Source of the DNA: Haloterrigena salifodinae
Lineage (GTDB): Archaea > Halobacteriota > Halobacteria > Halobacteriales > Natrialbaceae
Assembly (NCBI RefSeq): GCF_003977755.1
Contig: NZ_RQWN01000002.1
Location: 992,001-1,056,000, forward strand
Reading direction: 5' to 3'
DNA: 64,000 bases
This document shows positions 45,064 to 52,342 of this stretch, in pieces. The position numbers and the translations under genes were made by a program. The stretch's first letter is position 1, and every line of letters begins with the position of its first letter. Under the pieces are notes generated by a model, which had not been told where the DNA came from, did no database searches, and saw only the letters and a list, made by a program, of their open reading frames with translations.

Positions 45064-46152
45064 TTAGGCGTCCAGCGCCATCGTCACCGAATCGCCCTCG
45101 AGAAACGCGGTTTCGTACCCCTCGTGGCGCGCTACCTGCGGCGGCGTCTCGAGGTCGATCGCGAGCCCGTCGCCGCCGTCGAGGAGGGACGGATCGACGG
45201 CCGTCCGGTAGCAGTGACCGAGCATGGCGTCGATCGTCTCCTCGAGGTGTGCGCTCGCGACTCGGTCGCCGCCTCGGGAGACCGCCGCTGAGAGCGAGGC
45301 GAAGGGGAGTGGATACGCGTTGTGGGCCGTTCGCGCCGTCACCGCGAGCGCCGGCCGGTCGGTTCGGGCTCGATCCGCGTCGAGGAGCGTCGCGGCGTAC
45401 TCGACGTCGCCACTCGTCGCGCGGCCGAGTATTGCTGCTGATTCCCGATCGCGCTTGTCACTGTTCTCCGCGCCGACGGCGTGATCCATCGGCTCGAGCG
45501 CGTCGGCCTCGCCGCGGCCCTCGTCCTCGTCGATCAACCGGCGCTCGATATCGTCGATCGCGTCGGTCTCGAATGCGAAGTCGATCTCGACGCTCGTCTC
45601 GGCCCCGAGGCCGTCGGCGACGCCGCCGATCGTGTCCGTGGTCGTCGCCCCGATTCGGATCGTCGCCGTATACTGGCCGTCGCCCTCGAGCGGAACGTTG
45701 TCGCCGTAGTGGGGCCCCATCCGCTGGGAGAGCATCGGCCAGAGCGACCGCTCGTCAACCGTGGCGGTGTCATCGCTGGCGTCGGTACCGTCGTTCCGCG
45801 TCCGGATCGCCGTCCGAACCGACGCCGGAACGAACGTCCCGGTCTCGGTGTCCCGGACGGTCACCATCAGATGGACGTCGTGGCGGGAGCGGATATCTGC
45901 CCGATTGCGATCGGCGTCGGCGACGATCCAAAAGGAGTGCGGACGGGTCGCCAGCAGGGCGATCTCGCGCCCGCCGGCGGTCGCGGTCCCGTAGGTCACC
46001 ATCCCATCGGCATGGGGCGGAACGTAGACGCCCTCGGGCGGATCGACGACGAGTTCGCGCCAGGCGTCCTCCCGGCGAAACGTCTCGAGGCAGCCGGCGG
46101 ACAGCCCCGCGAGGAGAGCGCCGCCGGTCGAGAGCGCCGTGCGCCGTCGCAT
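45064..46152 (-). CDS. Exported lipoprotein with iron-transport (P19/Tp34)-like domain
   Basis: Protein of 362 residues. MRRRTALSTGGALLAGLSAGC is a Tat-like leader with a lipobox (Cys21). A beta-rich region with YVPPHADGMVTYGTATAGGR and HDVHLMVTVRDTETGTFVPA looks like the P19/Tp34 periplasmic iron-uptake fold of bacteria, with a second similar half (about 225-362). Conserved His and Met are present, so metal binding is plausible but unproven. It converges on the DUF2243 gene and is divergent to prefoldin beta. Confidence 0.65.
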   Translation of the reverse strand: MRRRTALSTGGALLAGLSAGCLETFRREDAWRELVVDPPEGVYVPPHADGMVTYGTATAGGREIALLATRPHSFWIVADADRNRADIRSRHDVHLMVTVRDTETGTFVPASVRTAIRTRNDGTDASDDTATVDERSLWPMLSQRMGPHYGDNVPLEGDGQYTATIRIGATTTDTIGGVADGLGAETSVEIDFAFETDAIDDIERRLIDEDEGRGEADALEPMDHAVGAENSDKRDRESAAILGRATSGDVEYAATLLDADRARTDRPALAVTARTAHNAYPLPFASLSAAVSRGGDRVASAHLEETIDAMLGHCYRTAVDPSLLDGGDGLAIDLETPPQVARHEGYETAFLEGDSVTMALDA

Positions 46153-46228
46153 CGCCCGTTCAACGCCGTCGCGACGGATAGTCGTGGGGGCTGCTGGTGC
46201 CGACTTTCCGGTCGATGACAAAGCTTGG

Positions 46229-46237
46229 CTTTATCAG
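46229..46237 (+). promoter_or_regulatory. TATA-like box of prefoldin beta
   Basis: ctttatcag lies 23-31 bases before the ATG at 46260, leaderless spacing. Confidence 0.5.
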
Positions 46238-46259
46238 TCCGGAGGGCGACGGTCGAGGT

Positions 46260-46661
46260 ATGCAGGGTAATCTGCCGCCGGAAGCACAAGAGAAAATCGA
46301 ACAGCTTCAGGACCTTCAGGAGACCGCACAGCAGGTCGCCGTCCAGAAGCAGGAAGCCGAATCGAACCTTACCGAAGCCGAGAACGCCCTCGAGGAGCTC
46401 GACGAGATTGACGCCGAGACGCCGATGTACCGCAAGGTCGGCGAACTGCTCGTCGAGACCGAGTACGACGAGGCCGAGGAGGACCTCGACGAGAAGGTCG
46501 ACTCCCTCGAGATCCGACTCGAGACCCTCGAGAAGCAGGAAGAGCGCGTCCAGGATCAGTTCGAGGAGCTCCAGGACGAGCTCGAGGAACTGCTCGGCGG
46601 CGCCGGCGGCGGCATGGGCGGCCCGGCCGGCCCGGGCGGCCCGGGCGCAGGCGGCGCATAA
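46260..46661 (+). CDS. pfdB: Prefoldin subunit beta
   Basis: Protein of 133 residues. Two long coiled-coil arms (about 5-45 and 65-110) flank a short beta hairpin ([19 protein letters not shown]), the prefoldin beta layout, and a Gly/Pro-rich tail ends it. Prefoldin captures unfolded proteins and hands them to the thermosome. The next gene begins with no gap at all, so translation is coupled. Confidence 0.93.
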   Translation: MQGNLPPEAQEKIEQLQDLQETAQQVAVQKQEAESNLTEAENALEELDEIDAETPMYRKVGELLVETEYDEAEEDLDEKVDSLEIRLETLEKQEERVQDQFEELQDELEELLGGAGGGMGGPAGPGGPGAGGA

Positions 46662-46916
46662 ATGTCGACCGGCGAACCGACCGACGAGGAGGTCGTGCAG
46701 ACGGCCTCCGACGCTGCGGAAGGCTACGTCTTCTCGCAGTACAAGCAATCGGCAGTGCGTGATCTCGACGTCACCGTCACCTTCGAGGACGGCGTCCTCG
46801 AGGTCGACGTCTATCTGAACGCGCCCGGAGGTCCGGACGATCCCGACCCCGAACGGGTCGCCGACGACGCCGCGCTCGTCGCGCGGGACGCCGTCGACGA
46901 ACTGTTCGGCGAGTAA
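46662..46916 (+). CDS. DUF3194-type protein
   Basis: Protein of 84 residues. TDEEVVQTASDAAEGYVFSQ and VTFEDGVLEVDVYLNAPG match DUF3194, a short archaeal family regularly encoded beside prefoldin beta. It may be a Pcc1-like fold protein (weak inference). The ATG directly follows the pfdB stop. Confidence 0.8.
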   Translation: MSTGEPTDEEVVQTASDAAEGYVFSQYKQSAVRDLDVTVTFEDGVLEVDVYLNAPGGPDDPDPERVADDAALVARDAVDELFGE

Positions 46917-47298
46917 CGGTCGAAACCGACCCCCTTCTCGATTGCTCTCTCGACGGTGAGCAACGGGTATAGCGGTTGACCGCCGGTTGCAGCCGATATG
47001 GTACGGGTATCACGTCTCGTCCGAGACGGAACTGGTATCCGCGCGACTACTCGAGTCAGCGACTCGAGACGACTAGGCCCGCGCCGATGACCCAGCCGGG
47101 TGTCGAGGCCATGCCGTCTTTGTCCTCCCATCCGTTCTCGCGGAGGCCTCGAGAGTCCGGAACACGACTACGAGAGAACACGCCGGTGAGGATCCTCGAG
47201 ACTGTCGCAGCTAGCGGATGATAGCGAAACCGACAGATGAATGACTGAGCGGTAGAGAACCGGTAGCCGGATCGACCGACGAGACGGCTCGAGTTGCC
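46917..47298. other. Intergenic region with small inverted repeats
   Basis: About 380 bases between convergent genes. It contains gtctcg-tc-cgagac (47014-47027) and the perfect ctcgagtc-agc-gactcgag (47050-47068). No reading frame here is convincing and no RNA gene is recognised. Confidence 0.4.
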
Positions 47299-47853
47299 CT
47301 ACCGAGACTCGCAGATCTCGAGGAAGTTCTCGAAGATTTCGTCGCCTTCCTCAGTGTGGGCGACCTCCGGGTGCCACTGGACGCCGTAGAGGTCGCGGTC
47401 GGTGTCGCTCATCGCCTCGACGCCGCAGACGTCGCTCTTGGCGGTGAGTTCGAATCCGTCGGGCAGTTCCTTGACCTCGTCGGCGTGGCTTGCCCAGACG
47501 CGGGTTTCCGGATGGAGCGACCCGGTCAGCGGGTCGTCGTCATCGACGATCTCGACGTTCACGTCGGCGTACCCGCCGTACTCGCCGCCACCGACGCGGC
47601 CGTTGAGCTCCTCGGCGATCAGTTGCATCCCCAGGCAGATACCGAGTACCGGTACGCCCGCCTCGAGGTAGTCGGCGGAACGGCCGATCCGGTCCATGTC
47701 GGGGCCGCCGGAGAGGACAACGCCGTCGGCGTCGACGTCTTCGGGCGGTGTCTCGTTGTCGATTAACTCCGTATCGACGCCGAGGTCGCGAAGGGCCCGG
47801 CGCTCTAAGTGGGTGAACTGTCCGTGGTTGTCCACCACGACGATCTTCGTCAT
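47299..47853 (-). CDS. guaAA: GMP synthase, glutamine amidotransferase subunit
   Basis: Protein of 184 residues. The class I glutaminase triad is visible: Cys73 in GICLGMQ and His/Glu in VQWHPEV. SGGPDMDRIG is also typical. Archaea often encode GMP synthase as two proteins; this is the subunit that frees ammonia from glutamine for the XMP-to-GMP step. The synthetase subunit is not in the window. The ATG at 47853 gives the family's normal length. Confidence 0.92.
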   Translation of the reverse strand: MTKIVVVDNHGQFTHLERRALRDLGVDTELIDNETPPEDVDADGVVLSGGPDMDRIGRSADYLEAGVPVLGICLGMQLIAEELNGRVGGGEYGGYADVNVEIVDDDDPLTGSLHPETRVWASHADEVKELPDGFELTAKSDVCGVEAMSDTDRDLYGVQWHPEVAHTEEGDEIFENFLEICESR

Positions 47854-48053
47854 TGGAGGGTCCTAGCCAGTCACCCGGTAAAAACGGTCCGGAAACCATT
47901 GTCGCCGCGCGCCGGTCGCCGTCTGTGCACTTATTCGCTACCACGCACCTTTCCAATTTACTTTCTCGGAATGTAACGGTGTTCCGTGCATCTTATCGAC
48001 AGAATAGACCAAGAATAGGAATCATCCAACCACCGTATAGTACGATACCAAAA

Positions 48054-48066
48054 CATTCATACATAC
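48054..48066 (+). promoter_or_regulatory. AT-rich TATA-like region before the 57-residue gene
   Basis: cattcatacatac lies 20-32 bases before the ATG at 48086. Further upstream (47940-48050) the DNA is AT-rich and also serves as the divergent promoter of guaAA. Confidence 0.4.
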
Positions 48067-48085
48067 TCCTGAGGTATCGTGTACT

Positions 48086-48259
48086 ATGACACTCGAGGCC
48101 GGATCGGTCGGAAGTGAGTCGGCGACCGACGGCGATGTCGTCGCCGCGATCGACGAGATCGACGGTCAGCCGCACCTCGTGATCGCCGATATCGGACGGG
48201 ACGACGTCTGGCTCTCGATGACCGAGGAGAACGCCGCCTCGCTGGACGAGTGGCGATAG
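48086..48259 (+). CDS. Short acidic haloarchaeal protein
   Basis: A gene of 57 codons: MTLEAGSVGSESATDGDVVA, then AAIDEIDGQPHLVIADIGRD and VWLSMTEENAASLDEWR (overlapping pieces of one protein). It is rich in Asp and Glu, with a short hydrophobic strand in PHLVIADI. I do not recognise the family with certainty. It has its own promoter-like sequence and a normal halophilic composition, so it is probably real. It is divergent from guaAA. Confidence 0.6.
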   Translation: MTLEAGSVGSESATDGDVVAAIDEIDGQPHLVIADIGRDDVWLSMTEENAASLDEWR

Positions 48260-48367
48260 CGCCACACCGCGGGTTTGCTGTCCCGATGGCGGTATCCGGT
48301 TCGCAACTAACAGCAACCGGTTCCGGGTTCCGGTACGCTTATACGCGTCTCACGGAACGATACCAGT

Positions 48368-48505
48368 ATGGCAATCAATCTCAGTGAGTTCGATCATCCG
48401 GCGTGGCTCACCGCGGCCGGCGCGGGTCTCGGGTATCTGCTGATCCTCGCCGTGTTCACGGTCGCCCTGTTTGTCGTGCCGTACGTCGTCTTCACGGCGC
48501 TATAG
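48368..48505 (+). CDS. Very short single-helix membrane protein
   Basis: A gene of 45 codons: MAINLSEFDHPAWLTAAGAG, then LGYLLILAVFTVALFVVPYV and VFTAL. It has one long membrane segment after an amphipathic start. A TATA-like acgcttatacg lies about 25-30 bases upstream. Short membrane peptides of this kind are common and poorly known in haloarchaea. Confidence 0.55.
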   Translation: MAINLSEFDHPAWLTAAGAGLGYLLILAVFTVALFVVPYVVFTAL

Positions 48506-48674
48506 TCGGTCCGCGTCCGGATGCGGACTCGCACGAGTACTTTCGCTTTGCCGTTCCGGGTGGGCGTTGTCTCTTCCGCTTCGAGCCGATAGCGCGGCGC
48601 TCGAGGCGAAGTGTGTCCGAGTAACCCTCTGAACGCGGCGCTCTCGAGCGGTGAAAACGGAGAGAGAAACTCGT

Positions 48675-49892
48675 CTAGGCGAAGGTCTTCGAGACGTCCT
48701 CGGTTTCGCTCGAGTCGGCTTGGACCTTGTCCCAGGCGCTGTGGAAGTCCTCCATGCGGATTTCCGTGCGGTCGTCGCGGATGGCGAACATGCCGGCCTC
48801 GGTACAGATGGCCTTGATGTCGGCCCCGGAGGCCTCCTCGACTTCCTCGGCCAGCGCTTCAAACTCGACGTCGTCGGCGACGTTCATGCCGCGGGTGTGG
48901 ATCTTGAAGATGATCTCCCGCCCCTCGGCGTCGGGCTTGGGGACCTCGATGAGTCGGTCGAACCGACCGGGCCGGAGGATCGCGCGGTCGAGCATGTCGA
49001 AGCGGTTGGTGGCGGCGATGATACGGATCTCGCCACGTTCTTCGAAGCCGTCCATCTCCGAGAGGAGCTGCATCATGGTCCGCTGGACCTCGGCGTCGCC
49101 GGAGGTCTTGGACTCGGTCCGCTTGGCGGCGATAGCGTCGATCTCGTCGATAAAGATGACCGCGGGCTCGTGCTCGCGGGCGACGTCGAAGAGGTCGCGG
49201 ACGAGTTTTGCGCCCTCACCGATGAATTTGTGGACCAGCTCGGAGCCGGCCATCTTGATGAAGGTGGCGTTGGTCTCGTTAGCGACGGCCTTGGCGAGCA
49301 TCGTCTTGCCCGTCCCCGGCGGGCCGTAGAGCAGAACGCCGCTCGGGGGTTCGATCCCGACGTCGTCGAACATCTCGGGCTTTTCGAGGGGCATTTCGAC
49401 GGTCTCGCGGACCTCCTGCATCTGCTCCTCGAGGCCGCCGATATCCTCGTAGCTGACCTCGGGGCTCTCGGTGACTTCCATCACGCGAGCGCGGACGTCG
49501 GTCTCGTTCGAGAGCGTCTTGACGATCGACAGCGAGTTGTTGACGGCAACTCGGTCGTCGGGTCCGAGGTCCTCTCGCATCTCCTCGGTGACCTCCGTCA
49601 GCGCCTCCTGGTTGTTCCCGTGCTGTTTGATAATGACGCCCTCGTCCGTGGTCTCCTGGACGGTGGCGACGAACAGCGGCGACTGCTTGAGTTTCTTGTT
49701 CTCGTGGGTCAGTCGCTCGAGTTTCTGCTGGTACTTGTTGTTCTCGGCGTTCGCATCGAGGAGCTTGTCACGCATCTCCTCGTTTTGCGACTCGAGGACC
49801 TCCAGCCGTTCCTCGAGCGCCTGGATCTTCTCCTGTTGGGACGCCTCGTCCTCGTCGTATGGGAGGTCGACGTCGTCCACAGTGTCGCTCAT
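48675..49892 (-). CDS. pan: Proteasome-activating nucleotidase (PAN)
   Basis: Protein of 405 residues. A coiled coil (about 18-70) and an OB fold (about 73-130) precede the AAA+ ATPase domain: Walker A GPPGTGKT (190-197), Walker B VIFIDEID, sensor ATNRFD and arginine fingers RPGRFDR. It forms a hexamer that unfolds proteins, including SAMP-tagged ones, for the 20S proteasome. The usual HbYX C-terminus that opens the 20S gate is not there; the protein ends SKTFA. The ATG at 49892 gives the family's normal N-terminus. Confidence 0.93.
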   Translation of the reverse strand: MSDTVDDVDLPYDEDEASQQEKIQALEERLEVLESQNEEMRDKLLDANAENNKYQQKLERLTHENKKLKQSPLFVATVQETTDEGVIIKQHGNNQEALTEVTEEMREDLGPDDRVAVNNSLSIVKTLSNETDVRARVMEVTESPEVSYEDIGGLEEQMQEVRETVEMPLEKPEMFDDVGIEPPSGVLLYGPPGTGKTMLAKAVANETNATFIKMAGSELVHKFIGEGAKLVRDLFDVAREHEPAVIFIDEIDAIAAKRTESKTSGDAEVQRTMMQLLSEMDGFEERGEIRIIAATNRFDMLDRAILRPGRFDRLIEVPKPDAEGREIIFKIHTRGMNVADDVEFEALAEEVEEASGADIKAICTEAGMFAIRDDRTEIRMEDFHSAWDKVQADSSETEDVSKTFA

Positions 49893-50015
49893 CACCCGAC
49901 CTTTGGGGGCTGGTTCATAAGAGGCTTCGGGTAGGTACACTCGTCTCGGAATATGAACGGCGCGCATTTTTTGAAACAGAAAATATTATCAGCCTGTATT
50001 CGAAACGGGAAGGTG

Positions 50016-50285
50016 ATGAGCGCTTCAGAATCGCTTCGACAGGAGCCCGAGGAGCGGGGAACGTGGGACGACGTCAGAGAGCTTCCGCCGAGTGCCAAAC
50101 TCGTCGCGAAGGTCCTCGAGTACAACGACACGATGACCCAACAGCAGATCGCCGACGAGACGCTGCTGCCCTCCCGAACGGTGCGGTACGCCCTGAACCG
50201 CCTCGAGGAGGAGAACGTCATCGACTCCCGGTTCTCGTTTTCCGACGCCCGCAAGCGTCTGTACAGCCTCGAGATCGAATCCTAA
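50016..50285 (+). CDS. Winged-helix (MarR/TrmB-like) regulator
   Basis: Protein of 89 residues. A winged helix lies at about 27-85: LPPSAKLVAKVLEYNDTMTQ, then QQIADETLLPSRTVRYALNR and LEEENVIDSRFSFSDARKRL. A TATA-like aaaatattatc is 26-36 bases upstream, and ggaaggtg before the ATG gives a ribosome-binding site. The target is unknown; the divergent pan gene is nearest. Confidence 0.8.
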   Translation: MSASESLRQEPEERGTWDDVRELPPSAKLVAKVLEYNDTMTQQQIADETLLPSRTVRYALNRLEEENVIDSRFSFSDARKRLYSLEIES

Positions 50286-50560
50286 GTCGGAATCGAATCT
50301 CCTTACTGCTCGACTATCAGCGCGTCACCGATTATCGCTTCGCTTTCAATTCTCTCGTCGCTGCTCGCGACGAGTGCGTCAGTCGACGTCTGACGGCCCT
50401 TGGTGTTCGTCCGGACTGGAACGGTTGCGTTCGGAGTAGCTATCTGCGGTGGTGCGCGCTGTCGATCGTGTCTGAACGGAGAGCAGACCGATCGACGACG
50501 CCGTACGAGGTCTTCGTGAGCGTAGCGAGCGAAGGCTTGGCGGACGCTTCGCGTCTGCCA

Positions 50561-50637
50561 GTGGATGAATGAGCGACGAGAGGAGTGAGCGAATCGGTTG
50601 GGTGGGTGTGGAAACCCCTGTTGCCACGATGGCAGAA
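50561..50637 (+). repeat. Interspersed repeat, copy B
   Basis: Shares gagcgaatcgg (50587-50597) and ttgccacgat (50621-50630) with copy A at 35.6 kb, at nearly the same spacing (34 versus 35 bases). Confidence 0.6.
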
Positions 50638-50690
50638 GTGAGTGGGACGAAGTGAATGGGTGTAGCTTCGATGAAACGTAGCGTCCTGCT

Positions 50691-50771
50691 GATCCTGGCA
50701 ACCGGGGATCGCCACGCCCACCCCACCCGATTCGTTCGGTCGCTTTGCTCCCTCACTCATCCCTCGCACGG
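50691..50771 (-). repeat. Interspersed repeat, copy C, inverted
   Basis: Read on the minus strand it carries gtgcgagggatgagt (50754-50768), identical over 15 bases with copy A, then gaacgaatcgg and ttgccaggat. It faces copy B and could form a long imperfect stem with it. Confidence 0.6.
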
Positions 50772-50953
50772 TGTTATCGTCCGGCCTCACTCCCGTTCGG
50801 TCGGACGAAAGCGCGCGCCACCGCACCCCTGCACTACTCCGTCTCCGGTGAATCACACTCCAACTCCTCCCCTGTCTCCCCGAGCGAACTGTCGCGTTCA
50901 CTTTCACGTCGGTCACGGAACCCCTTTAGGGAGCGCCTACCAACGACTGTGCA

Positions 50954-52342
50954 ATGACGCGGGTTATCCATACGGGCGATACCCACATCGGGTATCAGCA
51001 ATACAACTCTCCACAGCGCCGCGAGGACTTCCTCGAGGCCTTTCGCTCGGTCGTCGAGGACGCGGTCGCCGACGGCGTCGACGCCGTGGTCCACGCCGGC
51101 GACCTCTTTCACGACCGACGGCCGAGCCTGGTCGACCTCCAGGGCACCGTCGAAATTCTGCGCACGCTCGACGACGCCGACATTCCCTTTCTGGCCGTCG
51201 TCGGCAACCACGAGTCGAAACGCGACGCCCAGTGGCTCGACCTCTTCGCGGATCTCGGACTGGCGACCCGCCTCGGCGCCGACCCCGAGATCGTCGGCGA
51301 CGTCGCCCTCTACGGTCTCGATTTCGTTCCCCGTTCGCGCCGCGACGATCTCGAGTACGCGTTCGAGCCGATCCCCGACGCTGCCGAGCACGCGACGCTG
51401 GTGACCCACGGCCTCTTCGAGCCCTTCGCCCACGCCGACTGGGACACCGAAGAAGTGCTCGAGGAGTCGACAGTCGACTTCGATGCCGTCCTGCTTGGCG
51501 ACAACCACAAACCCGACACCGCGGAGGTCATGGATACCTGGGTCACCTACTGCGGGTCGACCGAGCGCGCGAGCGCCAGCGAACGGGAGGACCGGGGCTA
51601 CAACCTCGTGGACTTCGACGAGGACGGCGGCGTCGCGATCAGCCGCCGCGGGCTCGCGGACACCCGCGAGTTCGTCTTCGTCGACGTCGAACTCGAGGCC
51701 GGCGAGGGCGTCGACCGCGTCCAGGAGCGAGTTCGCCAGCACGACCTCGAGGACGCCGTCGTCGTCGTCACCGTCGAGGGCGAGGGGAAGCCGATCACCC
51801 CCGCGACGATCGAGGAGGCCGCCATCGATCGCGGTGCGATGGTCGCCCGGGTCAACGACCGCCGGGAACTACCCGACGAGGACGAAGAGGTCTCCGTCAG
51901 CTTCGCCGACCCCGATGCGGCGGTCCGCGAGCGCGTCCGAGAACTGGGACTCAGTGACGCTGCCCGGAGCATCGACAAGACCGTCCGCGATGACGATCTG
52001 GTCGACTCGAACGTCCGCGAGACCGTCGAGCGCCGCGTTCGCGACCTGCTCGAGGACGACGAGTCGGCGTTTGATCCCGCGCCCGAACGCGCCCCCGAGG
52101 ACGAGGACGTGACGACTGTCGCGGACGAACTGGCCGGCGACGACGCGAGCGGCGATCCCTCGGCGGCCGCCGATGCGGAATCGGTGGCCGCGAACGGCGG
52201 TGAAGCCGCAGCGACAGCCGACGACGAACCCGAGGCCGCCGAAGCCGAAACGGAATCCGCGCCCGCGGATGAGGACTCGAGCGATGAACCGACGGACGAC
52301 TCAGTCGACGCCGACACCGCTTCGCTGGGTGATTTCGCGTGA
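50954..52342 (+). CDS. mre11: DNA double-strand break repair nuclease Mre11
   Basis: Protein of 462 residues. The metallophosphatase motifs are HTGDTHIGY, HAGDLFHD, GNHE, THGLF and GDNHKP. From about 370 the protein becomes an Asp/Glu/Ala-rich acidic tail. With Rad50 it processes broken DNA ends; in Haloferax the pair is known to restrain homologous recombination. rad50 begins with a GTG that overlaps this gene's TGA (gtga), so the two are translationally coupled. Confidence 0.93.
   Translation: MTRVIHTGDTHIGYQQYNSPQRREDFLEAFRSVVEDAVADGVDAVVHAGDLFHDRRPSLVDLQGTVEILRTLDDADIPFLAVVGNHESKRDAQWLDLFADLGLATRLGADPEIVGDVALYGLDFVPRSRRDDLEYAFEPIPDAAEHATLVTHGLFEPFAHADWDTEEVLEESTVDFDAVLLGDNHKPDTAEVMDTWVTYCGSTERASASEREDRGYNLVDFDEDGGVAISRRGLADTREFVFVDVELEAGEGVDRVQERVRQHDLEDAVVVVTVEGEGKPITPATIEEAAIDRGAMVARVNDRRELPDEDEEVSVSFADPDAAVRERVRELGLSDAARSIDKTVRDDDLVDSNVRETVERRVRDLLEDDESAFDPAPERAPEDEDVTTVADELAGDDASGDPSAAADAESVAANGGEAAATADDEPEAAEAETESAPADEDSSDEPTDDSVDADTASLGDFA

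Larger units (their letters stand above)
50286..50953. other. Gene-free region with an inverted pair of interspersed repeats
   Basis: About 670 bases between the winged-helix gene and mre11. It holds repeat copy B (50561-50637) and an inverted copy C (50691-50771), 54 bases apart. Long frames cross it on both strands, but they consist of repeat and low-complexity sequence and match nothing. The mre11 promoter lies at the right end (cctttaggg, about 50921-50929). Confidence 0.5.

Noticed and set aside
46976-47221. 81-residue frame between the DUF3194 gene and guaAA
   Set aside because: Basic composition and inverted repeats inside; no sign of coding.
50656-51957. 433-residue frame over the repeat region and mre11
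   Set aside because: It starts inside repeat copy C and becomes Arg-rich over mre11, whose own frame is certain.
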